From contig NZ_CP029378.1 in NCBI RefSeq assembly GCF_003268675.1, forward strand, positions 6,200,001-6,264,000: a stretch of 64,000 nt of DNA, in the 5' to 3' direction. The DNA is from Streptomyces bacillaris (GTDB lineage Bacteria; Actinomycetota; Actinomycetes; Streptomycetales; Streptomycetaceae). The translations under genes and the position numbers were made by a program. The notes under the pieces are model-generated. The model worked only from the letters and a program-made list of their open reading frames with translations. It ran no database searches and had not been told where the DNA came from. Below, in pieces: positions 28,916 through 36,588 of this stretch. How positions within the stretch are numbered: position 1 is the stretch's first letter; each line of letters begins with the position of its first letter.

Positions 28916-28940
28916 GTTTCCCGGGCCTAGGTTTCCCGGG
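28881..28940. repeat. 15-bp tandem repeat carrying the stop codons of two convergent genes
   Basis: Two perfect adjacent copies of CCTAGGTTTCCCGGG (28911-28925, 28926-28940), preceded by two degenerate copies. CCTAGG reads TAG on both strands: the first copy holds the chorismate mutase stop (28913-28915), the second the aquaporin stop (28929-28927, - strand). Confidence 0.85.
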
Positions 28941-29778
28941 GGCTGACAGGCCGGTCACCGAGCCTCGCGTCCAGCTGTCCGCCCAGCTGTCTGTCCAGCC
29001 TCCGCCCCAGCACCGCCCCGGCCACCGCCCCCAGCACCGGCCCGGCCACGTACGCCCACAGCAGCGGCCCAGTTCCCCCGGCCTCCCAGGCCAGGAGCGC
29101 CGGGCCGAACTGCCGGGCCGGGTTGGCCGATCCGCCGGTCAGCGGGCCCAGCAGGGCGATCACGAGCGCGGTGACCAGCCCGACGGCGTACGGGAGGAGC
29201 CTCCGGCCCACCGGACGCGCCAGGAGCCCCGCGACCATCAGCGCCGACGCGGCGAGCGCCCCGGCCTCGGCCGCCACCACCGCCTCCTCGCCCCACCCGG
29301 GCCCCGGCCGCACCGCCGCGTACCCGACCGGCGGCCGGGCCACCACGGGCCCCCACACCACCGCCGCGAGCCAGGTCCCCGCCACCGAGCCGCCCAACTG
29401 CGCCAGCCAGTACGGCAGCACGTCCCGCCCCGGGAACACCCCGAGCCGCCACAGGGCCAGGGTGACCGCCGGATTCAGGTGCGCGCCCGAGCGGCGGCCG
29501 GGCGCGGAGAGCATGAGCACGGCGAGGAGCGCTCCCACGCCCGTCCCGAGCACGGCGAACGCCGCCCCGCCGCCCCCGTACCCGTCCGGCGCGAAGAGCC
29601 ACCGCACCCCGGTCACGACACCCAGGAGCAGCACGGCGGTCAGCCCGAACTCGCAGCAGACCCGGAGCACCAGGGAGGGTGAGGCGGAAGGGAAGGGAGA
29701 AGCGGCAGAGGAAGGCGGGACAGAAGATGCCTCGCCGGGGAGACGGGCGGCGGCATCGGGCGCAGGCGTGAGCGTCAT
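28927..29778 (-). CDS. Aquaporin / MIP-family channel
   Basis: 283-aa membrane protein with six predicted helices and the two NPA pore motifs: HLNPAVTLALW (first half) and SANPARQFGPALL (second half). A cytoplasmic N-terminal tail of about 35 residues is rich in Ala/Ser/Pro. Conducts water or small neutral solutes; glycerol or water selectivity not judged. ATG 29778. No glpK neighbour. The gene ends inside the 15-bp tandem repeat shared with the convergent chorismate mutase gene. Confidence 0.9.
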   Translation of the reverse strand: MTLTPAPDAAARLPGEASSVPPSSAASPFPSASPSLVLRVCCEFGLTAVLLLGVVTGVRWLFAPDGYGGGGAAFAVLGTGVGALLAVLMLSAPGRRSGAHLNPAVTLALWRLGVFPGRDVLPYWLAQLGGSVAGTWLAAVVWGPVVARPPVGYAAVRPGPGWGEEAVVAAEAGALAASALMVAGLLARPVGRRLLPYAVGLVTALVIALLGPLTGGSANPARQFGPALLAWEAGGTGPLLWAYVAGPVLGAVAGAVLGRRLDRQLGGQLDARLGDRPVSPRET

Positions 29779-30020
29779 GAGGACGTCCTCGGTACGAGAA
29801 AGGGTGCTGCGCCGAGGAGATGGTAAGCGGCACCGGCCCCCACGGATACACCTCCTCCGCACCGGCCCCAGGCGTACACCGTCTCCGCACCGCCCCAGGG
29901 GGTGCACAGCCCCCTGCGTACACCGGCTCACCCCACCCCTTCCTGGGGCAGGCCCCCCTTCGCGTACGCCCAGGGAGAACCCCCCTGCCCCCGCCGCACC
30001 CCGTACGGCAGCATGGGCCC

Positions 30021-32597
30021 ATGTCCGTACTGACGCGCGACGAAGCGCAGACCCGAGCCCAGATCATCGACGTGGAGCGGTACACGATCGCCCTCGACCT
30101 CACCACCGGCGAGGAGACCTTCGACTCCCGTGCCGCGATCCGGTTCACCGCCCGCACGGCCGGTGACACCTTCGTCGAGATCAAGCCCGCCACCCTGCGC
30201 TCGGTCACCCTGGACGGACAGCCCCTGGACCCCGCCCTCCTGGACGGGAACCGCTTCCCCCTCACCGGCCTCACCCCCGGTACCCACGAACTGCACGTCG
30301 ACGCCGCGATGGGCTACTCGCGCACCGGCGAGGGCATGCACCGCTTCACCGACCCGGCCGACGGCGAGACGTACCTCTACACCCAGCTGTTCATGGAGGA
30401 CGTCCAGCGCGTCTTCGCCGCCTTCGACCAGCCGGACCTGAAGTCCGTCTTCGCCATCGACGTCACCGCCCCCGAAGGCTGGACCGTCCTCGGCAACGGC
30501 ATCGCCACACGTCAGGACGGCGGGCGCTGGACCATCGCGCCCACCCCCCTCATCTCCACCTATCTCGTCGCCGTCGCCGCGGGCCCCTGGCACTCGGTCA
30601 CCACCCGGCACGCCGGGCTCCCCTTCGGCCTGCACTGCCGGCGCTCCCTCGCCCCCTATCTGGACGCCGACGCGGACGAGATCCTCGCCATCACCCGCGC
30701 CTGTTACGACCGGTACCACGAGAAGTTCGACGAGCCCTACCCGTTCGACTCCTACGACCAGGCCTTCGTGCCCGAGTTCAACGCGGGCGCCATGGAGAAC
30801 CCCGGACTGGTCACCTTCCGCGACGAGTTCATCTACCGCTCCGCCGTCACCGACACCGAGCGCCAGACCCGCGCGATGGTCGTCGCCCACGAGATGGCCC
30901 ACATGTGGTTCGGGGACCTCGTGACGCTCAGCTGGTGGGACGACATCTGGCTGAACGAGTCCTTCGCGGAGTACATGGGCTACCAGACCCTCACGGAGAT
31001 CGCCCTTCCCCACGCCCTCCGCTCCGTCCGGGCGGGGGAGACCCCCTTCCCCGACACCTGGGTCGACTTCGGCGTCGCCCGCAAGGGCTGGGGCTACGAC
31101 GCCGACCAGCGCCCCTCCACCCACCCGGTCGCCCCCGACCCGGACGCCGTCCCCGACACCGCCTCCGCCCTCCTCAACTTCGACGGCATCAGCTACGCGA
31201 AGGGCGCCTCGGCACTCCGCCAGCTCGTCGCCTGGCTCGGGGAGAAGGACTTCCTCGCCGGGATCAACACCCACTTCGCCCGGCACAAGTTCGGCAACGC
31301 CACCCTCGCCGACTTCATCGACAACCTGGCCTCCGCCACCGACCGGGACGTCCACGCCTGGGCCGGGCAGTGGCTGCGCACCACGGGCGTCGACACCCTC
31401 ACCGCCCGGGTCACCGAACCCACCGCACCCGCCGGGGGAGGCCAGTCCTGGGCCCTCACCGTCGAGCGCGACGGCAGCCGCCCCCACCGCATCGCCGTCG
31501 CCACCTTCGACCACGCCCTCAACACCCAGGCGGGCCCCGGCCACCTCGCCCCCCGCGACCGCTTCGAGATCGACGTGCCGGGCGCGGAGGACGACGGCAC
31601 GGCCTCCACCGTCCGGCCCGGCCGCCGCCCCGCCCTCGTCGTCCTCAACGACGGCGACCTCACCTACGCCAAGATCCGCCTGGACGCCGCCTCCTGGGAG
31701 ACCGCCCTCGGCCACCTCTCCGCCATCCCCGACCCCCTGACCAGGGCCGTCATCTGGAACGCCGCCCGCGACACGGTCCGCGACGGCGAGCTGGACCCGG
31801 CGCGCTATCTCACCGCCGCCCGCACCCACCTCCCGTACGAGAGCGACCTCGCCCTCGTCCAGGGCGTCCTCTCCTTCGCCGACGGCCAGATCGCCGCCCG
31901 CTACGTCACCCCCGAGGCCCGCCCCGCCGCGCTCGCCACCCTCACCAGCCTCTGCCGCGACCTGATCCGCCGCACCGAGGACGGCTCCCACCCGGGGCTG
32001 CGCCTCATCGCCGTACGCCACTTCATCGACGCCGCCACCCAGCCCGACACCCTCCAGAGCTGGCTGGCCGACGGCACCGTCCACGGCGGACCCGAACTCG
32101 ACCCCGAGCTGCGCTGGCGCATCCTCACCCGACTCGCCGCCCTCGGCGCCACCGACGAGACCGCCATCGCCGCCGAGCTGGCCGCCGACCCCAGCGCCAC
32201 CGGCCGGGAGGGCGCCGCCCGCTGCCGGGCCGCCCTGCCCACGCCGGAGGCCAAGGCGGCCGCCTGGCAGGCCATGTTCAGCGACGACACCCTGTCCAAC
32301 TACCTGTTCACCGCCACCGCCCAGGGGTTCTGGCAGCCCGGCCAGGACGAGCTGCTCGCCCCGTACGTGGACCGCTTCTACCCCGACGCCACCGCGCTCG
32401 CCGCCCGCCGGGGCCCGGCCATCGCGGAGGCCGCCGGGCGGTACGCCTTCCCCGCGTACGCCATCGACACCGACAGCCTCGCCACCGGCACCCGGGCCCT
32501 CAAGGACCCGGCCCTCATCCCGGCCCTGCGCCGCAAGCTCGTCGACCAGCTGGACGACCTCCGCCGCGCCCTGGCTGTACGGACGACGGAGCACTGA
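30021..32597 (+). CDS. pepN: Aminopeptidase N
   Basis: 858-aa M1 zinc aminopeptidase, cytoplasmic (no signal peptide), releasing N-terminal residues from peptides. N-terminal beta domain; substrate exopeptidase motif GAMEN at about residues 256-260; zinc site HEMAHMWFGDLVTLSWWDDIWLNE with His290, Glu291, His294 and the downstream Glu; ERAP1-type helical C-terminal domain. Length equals the S. lividans/S. coelicolor PepN I remember. Start ATG 30021 lacks a clear ribosome-binding site (possibly leaderless); in-frame codons up to 29820 are repeat-rich noncoding sequence. Confidence 0.96.
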   Translation: MSVLTRDEAQTRAQIIDVERYTIALDLTTGEETFDSRAAIRFTARTAGDTFVEIKPATLRSVTLDGQPLDPALLDGNRFPLTGLTPGTHELHVDAAMGYSRTGEGMHRFTDPADGETYLYTQLFMEDVQRVFAAFDQPDLKSVFAIDVTAPEGWTVLGNGIATRQDGGRWTIAPTPLISTYLVAVAAGPWHSVTTRHAGLPFGLHCRRSLAPYLDADADEILAITRACYDRYHEKFDEPYPFDSYDQAFVPEFNAGAMENPGLVTFRDEFIYRSAVTDTERQTRAMVVAHEMAHMWFGDLVTLSWWDDIWLNESFAEYMGYQTLTEIALPHALRSVRAGETPFPDTWVDFGVARKGWGYDADQRPSTHPVAPDPDAVPDTASALLNFDGISYAKGASALRQLVAWLGEKDFLAGINTHFARHKFGNATLADFIDNLASATDRDVHAWAGQWLRTTGVDTLTARVTEPTAPAGGGQSWALTVERDGSRPHRIAVATFDHALNTQAGPGHLAPRDRFEIDVPGAEDDGTASTVRPGRRPALVVLNDGDLTYAKIRLDAASWETALGHLSAIPDPLTRAVIWNAARDTVRDGELDPARYLTAARTHLPYESDLALVQGVLSFADGQIAARYVTPEARPAALATLTSLCRDLIRRTEDGSHPGLRLIAVRHFIDAATQPDTLQSWLADGTVHGGPELDPELRWRILTRLAALGATDETAIAAELAADPSATGREGAARCRAALPTPEAKAAAWQAMFSDDTLSNYLFTATAQGFWQPGQDELLAPYVDRFYPDATALAARRGPAIAEAAGRYAFPAYAIDTDSLATGTRALKDPALIPALRRKLVDQLDDLRRALAVRTTEH

Positions 32598-32610
32598 GCC
32601 TGTCGGCCCC

Positions 32611-32668
32611 TTCCCCCGGCCTCGGCACCGGCACCGGGCTCTGGCTCCGGTGCCGAGGGGGAGGGACG
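32611..32668. terminator. Bidirectional terminator between pepN and arsR
   Basis: CCTCGGCACCGG (32620-32631) / CCGGTGCCGAGG (32647-32658), 12-bp perfect stem, with flanking CCCCC / GGGGG that extend it. Lies between convergent stops. Confidence 0.75.
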
Positions 32669-32715
32669 AGGGACGGCGGGTGCGCGGCAACAGCCGTCAC
32701 GTACCCGCCGACTCC

Positions 32716-33102
32716 TCACCGCCTGCCGGGCTCGGCCGTCCCGGGTTCGGCGCTTCCGGTATCGGTGGCCCCCGGATCGGTCGCCCGCAGGTCCGCCAGC
32801 AGCTCGGCCTGGCCCGTCAGCACCTCGGTCAGGATCGTCCGGGCGACCCGGAGCAGCTCCGCCACCTCCGGGTTGGACAGCGTGTAGTACACGGCGGAGC
32901 CCTCCCGCCGCGCGGTCACCAGACCGGCGCGGCGCAACACCGCCAACTGCTGCGAGAGATGGGCGGCCTCGACCCCTACCTCGGCCAGCATCTCCGAGAC
33001 CGCGTGCTCACGTTCACTGAGCAGCTCCAGCACCCGGATCCGCACCGGATGCCCGAGCGTCTTGAAGAACTCGGCCTTCAGCCGGTACAGCGGCGTACTC
33101 AC
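32716..33102 (-). CDS. ArsR-family regulator (paralogue 1)
   Basis: 128-aa winged-helix repressor: FFKTLGHPVRIRVLELLSEREHAV, recognition helix HLSQQLAVLRRAGLVTARREGSAVYYTLS. It has no Cys at all, so it lacks the CxC metal site of ArsR/SmtB sensors; the signal is unknown. The C terminus is a repetitive Gly/Ala/Pro/Glu tail. Start GTG 33102 aligns with the start of the paralogue at 36186 (xxPLYxxKAEFF); an upstream TTG is in frame. Convergent with pepN. The long hairpin at 33169-33205 is upstream. Confidence 0.88.
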   Translation of the reverse strand: MSTPLYRLKAEFFKTLGHPVRIRVLELLSEREHAVSEMLAEVGVEAAHLSQQLAVLRRAGLVTARREGSAVYYTLSNPEVAELLRVARTILTEVLTGQAELLADLRATDPGATDTGSAEPGTAEPGRR

Positions 33103-33168
33103 CGACGGAACCCCGTTCCGTACGCCGGGAGGCAACGGTGGCGCGCTGTGCGAACTCTCTTCTCCATG

Positions 33169-33205
33169 GGTTCATCCTCGCGTCTTCGCGGCGCGAGGAT
33201 GAACC
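33169..33205. promoter_or_regulatory. 14-bp perfect inverted repeat upstream of arsR paralogue 1
   Basis: GGTTCATCCTCGCG / CGCGAGGATGAACC around a 9-base spacer. Located between the end of the PhnA-like gene and the ArsR start, so it could terminate the former or be an operator for the latter. No U-tract follows on either strand. Confidence 0.65.
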
Positions 33206-33238
33206 GGGGCCCGACAGGGTGAACCGGGCCCGACGGGT

Positions 33239-33460
33239 TCAGGCCTTCTTCAGGAACTCTGTCTTCAGCACGAGCCCCTTCACCTTCTTCGTGTTGCACT
33301 CGACCTCACCCGCACGGCCGGTGAGCCGGATGTTCTTCACGAGCGTGCCGCGCTTGAGCGTCTCCGACGTGCCCTTCACCTTCAGGTCCTTGACCGTGGT
33401 CACGGAGTCACCGTCCGCCAGCACGTTCCCGTTGCTGTCCTTCACGACGATGTCGCTCAT
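33239..33460 (-). CDS. PhnA/YjdM-type domain protein (no zinc ribbon)
   Basis: 73-aa beta-rich protein: VVKDSNGNVLADGDSVTTVKDLKVKGTS, RGTLVKNIRLTGRAGEVECNTKKVKGLVLKTEFLKK, the C-terminal PhnA domain of the YjdM family. Full-length YjdM has an N-terminal zinc ribbon, which is absent here; only one Cys is present. Function of the domain is not established, despite the phn name. ATG 33460; GCAGGAACG upstream. May be transcribed into the arsR gene. Confidence 0.85.
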   Translation of the reverse strand: MSDIVVKDSNGNVLADGDSVTTVKDLKVKGTSETLKRGTLVKNIRLTGRAGEVECNTKKVKGLVLKTEFLKKA

Positions 33461-33557
33461 GGTGCGTTCCTGCCTTTCCCACACCCGCGCAGCTCTTGCA
33501 GCGGGAATCCTGATCTCAACGGCGACCGGCGGCCAGCGACCTGCCGCCGCTCACCAC

Positions 33558-34017
33558 TCACCGCTCACCGGCCCGGGACCCGCCCGTCCGCTGGAGCGGC
33601 AGCGTGATCCAGATGCTCTTGCCGCCCTCGTCCGCGTCCCCCCCGCACCACCGCGCTGCCGCCCAGCTCCAGGGTCAGCTCCACCACCGTCGCCAGGCCC
33701 CGCCCGGAACCGGCCACGGCCGAGGTGTAGAGCGCGGGACGGTAGGGGTGGCGGTCGTGGACACCGAAGGCGAACGCGTCCGGGCCGCCCGCGAAGAACA
33801 CCGTCACCTGCGGCGAGAGCACGGCCGCGTGCCGCACACTGTTGGCCACCAGCTCGCTCAGGATCAGCAGCGCGGGCCCCGCGCACGGCTCCTGCGGGCC
33901 CACGCCCCACTCCGCGAGCACCTGCTCCGTTGTCTCCCGCGCGACCCGCACCGCCGAGCCCATCGTGGGCAGCGTCAGCACATGGCGGTACGGCAACGCG
34001 TCATGGGGCTTGATCAC
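33558..34017 (-). CDS. ATP-binding protein (anti-sigma/HATPase_c_2 type), frameshifted near 3' end
   Basis: GHKL-type ATPase domain like the many Streptomyces RsbW/SpoIIAB-like proteins: ELVANSVRHA (N box) and GVHDRHPYRP then GSGRGLATVVEL (G boxes). After GGSAVVRGG the reading frame gives an unrelated tail ending at 33565. In the next frame the same DNA reads DADEGGKSIWITLPLQ, the expected last strand, ending at 33558. The switch coincides with a run of seven G on the coding strand (about 33639-33645), so one G too many is likely. Coordinates given are for the repaired gene. GTG 34017 overlaps the end of the SulP gene by 17 bp, implying coupling. Confidence 0.72.
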
Positions 34018-35848
34018 CGCCCACCCCCTCGGCACCGGAACCCGCACCCGAACCCGTACGCACCGCTGACGCGTCCGCCCCGGACCCCTCAGCACCCGCA
34101 CCACCGGCACACGCACCCGCGCCCGCCGGTCCCTGCCCCGGCACCAGCACGCCCGCCTCCCGCAACCGCTCGCGCGCCCCCGCGATCGCCTCCGGCGTGG
34201 TCGCGTACTCCCGGCCCTCCCGCCGCAACAGCTCCAGCGCCCCCACCGACTCCAGCGCCCGCCGCTGCTCGGGGCGGATGCCCGAGGCGAGCACCGCGAT
34301 GCCCCGCCGGTTCAGCTGGTGCACCGCGTCCTTCAGCATCAGCGCCCCCGAGGCGTCCACCGTCGTCACCCGCGACATCCGCAGGATCACCACCCGCACA
34401 TCCGCGACCTCCCAGAGCGTCAGCAGGAAGCGGTGCGCCCCGGCGAAGAACAGCGGGCCGTCGATCCGGTACGCCACGATGTGCTCGGCCAGCAGCGCGT
34501 GCTCCTCCTCGCTGTGCGCACCCGGCGGCTCCCCGCCCGTACCCTCGCCCTCCCGCAGATCCACCCGGTCCATCCGGGCCTCGCCCGCCACCGCCCGCAA
34601 CGCCAGCGCCCCGGCCACCACCAGCCCGATCACCACCGCCAGCACCAGATCCAGCACCAGCGTCGCCACGGCCGTCAGCACCAGCACCACCGCGTCCGAA
34701 CGCGTCGCCCGGGCCATCGCCCGCAACGCCCCCACCTCGACCATCCGCACCGCCGTCGCCAGCAGCACCCCGGCCAGCGCGGCCAGCGGGATCCGGGAGA
34801 CCAGCGGGGCCGCCGCGAACACGATCACCGCCAGCACCGCCGCATGCGTCAGCGCCGCCAGCCGGGAGGAGGCACCGGTACGGACATTGACCGCGGTACG
34901 GGCGATGGCCGCCGTGGCGGGCACCCCGCCGAACAGCGGGGCCGCCAGATTCGCCACGCCCTGCCCGAACAACTCCCGGTCCGGGTCGTGCTTCTGGTCC
35001 ACGGTCATCCCGTCCGCCACCGTCGCCGACAGCAGCGACTCCAGCGCCGCCAGGGCCGCCACCGCGACCGCCGGAGCCACCAGCGAACCCAGCGCCGACA
35101 CCTCCACGAACCCCAGCGAAGGAGCGGGCAGCCCGGCCGGCAGCGCCCCGATCGGCTCGGCGCCCAGGCCGAACACCTGCACCGCCACCGCCGCCAGCAC
35201 CACCGCGACCACCGAGAACGGCACGGTCGGGAACCGCCGGGCCCCCAGCAGCATCAGCCCGGCCACCCCGACGGTGATCGAGAGAGCGGTCATGTCCGGG
35301 TGCGCGGCGAACTCCTGGACCGCCCGCCACGCCACCACCAGCACCTTGTCGCCCTCGGGCGCGGCCACACCCAGGGCGTTCGGGATCTGCTGAAGGGCGA
35401 TGACCCCCGCGATCCCGAACGTGAACCCCTCCACCACGGGCGCGGGCACGTACCGCATGGACCGCCCCGCCCGCAGCAGCGCCAGTCCGATCAGCAGCAC
35501 CCCCGCCATCAGCCCCACGGTCAGCACCCCGCCCGGACCGTGCTCGGCGACGATCGGCACCAGGACCACCGTCATCGCCCCGGTCGGCCCCGACACCTGG
35601 AGGTTCGACCCGCCGAAGACCGCCGCCAGCGCCCCCGCCACCACCGCCGTCGCGAGTCCCGCCTCGGCACCGAGCCCCCAGGAGACCCCGAAACCCAGCG
35701 CGAGCGGCAGCGCGACGATCGCCACGGTGAGCCCGGCCAGCAGATCACGGCGGGGGTTACGGGTCATGGCCGCGAAGTCCGCCCGTACGGGCAGCAGCGC
35801 CCGCACCCGGCGCAGGCCCGACGGCGATGCGTTCACGGAGGCCGTCAC
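34001..35848 (-). CDS. SulP-family anion transporter with STAS domain
   Basis: 615-aa membrane protein: about 12 helices starting LLAGLTVAIVALPLALGFGVS, the SulP motif GLATAVVAGALAAVFGGSNLQVSGPTGAM, NLAAPLFGGVPATAAIARTAVNVRTGA, then a cytoplasmic STAS domain (VVILRMSRVTTVDASGALMLKDAV, about 475-570) and a Gly/Ala-rich tail. SulP proteins carry sulfate, bicarbonate or other anions; the substrate is not deducible and no carbonic anhydrase is fused. ATG overlaps the arsR stop (ATGA), so the ArsR-SulP-HATPase genes form one leftward operon. Confidence 0.93.
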   Translation of the reverse strand: MTASVNASPSGLRRVRALLPVRADFAAMTRNPRRDLLAGLTVAIVALPLALGFGVSWGLGAEAGLATAVVAGALAAVFGGSNLQVSGPTGAMTVVLVPIVAEHGPGGVLTVGLMAGVLLIGLALLRAGRSMRYVPAPVVEGFTFGIAGVIALQQIPNALGVAAPEGDKVLVVAWRAVQEFAAHPDMTALSITVGVAGLMLLGARRFPTVPFSVVAVVLAAVAVQVFGLGAEPIGALPAGLPAPSLGFVEVSALGSLVAPAVAVAALAALESLLSATVADGMTVDQKHDPDRELFGQGVANLAAPLFGGVPATAAIARTAVNVRTGASSRLAALTHAAVLAVIVFAAAPLVSRIPLAALAGVLLATAVRMVEVGALRAMARATRSDAVVLVLTAVATLVLDLVLAVVIGLVVAGALALRAVAGEARMDRVDLREGEGTGGEPPGAHSEEEHALLAEHIVAYRIDGPLFFAGAHRFLLTLWEVADVRVVILRMSRVTTVDASGALMLKDAVHQLNRRGIAVLASGIRPEQRRALESVGALELLRREGREYATTPEAIAGARERLREAGVLVPGQGPAGAGACAGGAGAEGSGADASAVRTGSGAGSGAEGVGGDQAP

Positions 35849-36186
35849 CGCGAGGACACCTCGGCCTCCCGCAGCTCGGCCAGCAGCCCGTCCCGGCCCA
35901 CCAGCATCTCCGTCAGGATCCGCCGGGCCGCCCGCATCAGCTCCGCGACATCGCCGCCGGCCAGCTCGTACACCACCGTCGAACCCTCCCGGGTCGCGGT
36001 CACGATCCCCGACCGGCGCAACACCGCCAGCTGCTGCGACAGCGACGACGGCTCCACCTCGATCGCCGCCAGCAGATCCCGTACCGGCAGCGGACCGTCC
36101 TGGAGCAGCTCAAGAACGCGGATACGGACCGGATGCCCGAGCATCCGGAAGAACTCGGCCTTGGCCTGGTACAGGGGGACCGCCAT
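35845..36186 (-). CDS. ArsR-family regulator (paralogue 2), first gene of SulP operon
   Basis: 113-aa winged-helix protein close to paralogue 1: AEFFRMLGHPVRIRVLELLQDGPL, SSLSQQLAVLRRSGIVTATREGSTVVYEL. Again without any Cys, so not a classic metal sensor. Four-base ATGA overlap with the SulP transporter gene means it very likely regulates its own operon. AT-rich dyads at 36292-36325 lie upstream and are the natural operator candidates. Confidence 0.92.
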   Translation of the reverse strand: MAVPLYQAKAEFFRMLGHPVRIRVLELLQDGPLPVRDLLAAIEVEPSSLSQQLAVLRRSGIVTATREGSTVVYELAGGDVAELMRAARRILTEMLVGRDGLLAELREAEVSSR

Positions 36187-36588
36187 CGCTCCGGGCCTCT
36201 CCTCGGCAGTGCGTCACCACCGCCGGCGGGGGAGCCGGGCGGGGGCCGGGCCGCCGGGGTGGCGGCGGAACGGCCCACACAGCATGTAGTGAATTGCAGA
36301 TTTTCGCAATTGGTTGATCGATCAAGTCCCGCCGGATCGAAAGGCGCCGGGGGGCGTCGGGAGGCGGCGGGGGAGGCGTCACGCTTCCCCCGGGAGGGCC
36401 TCCGCGCAGGCACCCGTACGCCCGTCCCGGGATCGCACGTCTATACCACCAAAACCCCCGGCAAACGGCCCACACCGGCCACCAGTACCCCTTTCGAGTT
36501 CAGATCGTTGACCTCTTCGGCCGCGCCACCCGGAACCCGGGACAAGCTGGCATGTCCACCATCACCCTCCCGAAGGACCACCCCACCC
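36187..36588. other. Divergent intergenic region, SulP operon / decarboxylase
   Basis: 402 bp. Contains an AT-rich island with two dyads at 36292-36325; the rest is GC-rich. No DmdR/IdeR iron box (TTAGGTTAGSCTAACCTAA type) was seen upstream of the decarboxylase. A short ATG-led reading (36552) upstream of the decarboxylase is in another frame and has no support. Confidence 0.5.
36292..36325. promoter_or_regulatory. AT-rich dyads, candidate ArsR operator
   Basis: AATTGC (36292-36297) / GCAATT (36306-36311) around AGATTTTC, and an adjacent perfect 12-bp palindrome TTGATCGATCAA (36314-36325). About 105 bp upstream of the ArsR start in an otherwise GC-rich gap. Confidence 0.6.

Noticed and set aside
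36187..36588. Iron-responsive (DmdR/IdeR) box upstream of the desA-like gene
   Set aside because: No sequence resembling TTAGGTTAGSCTAACCTAA was found by eye on either strand.
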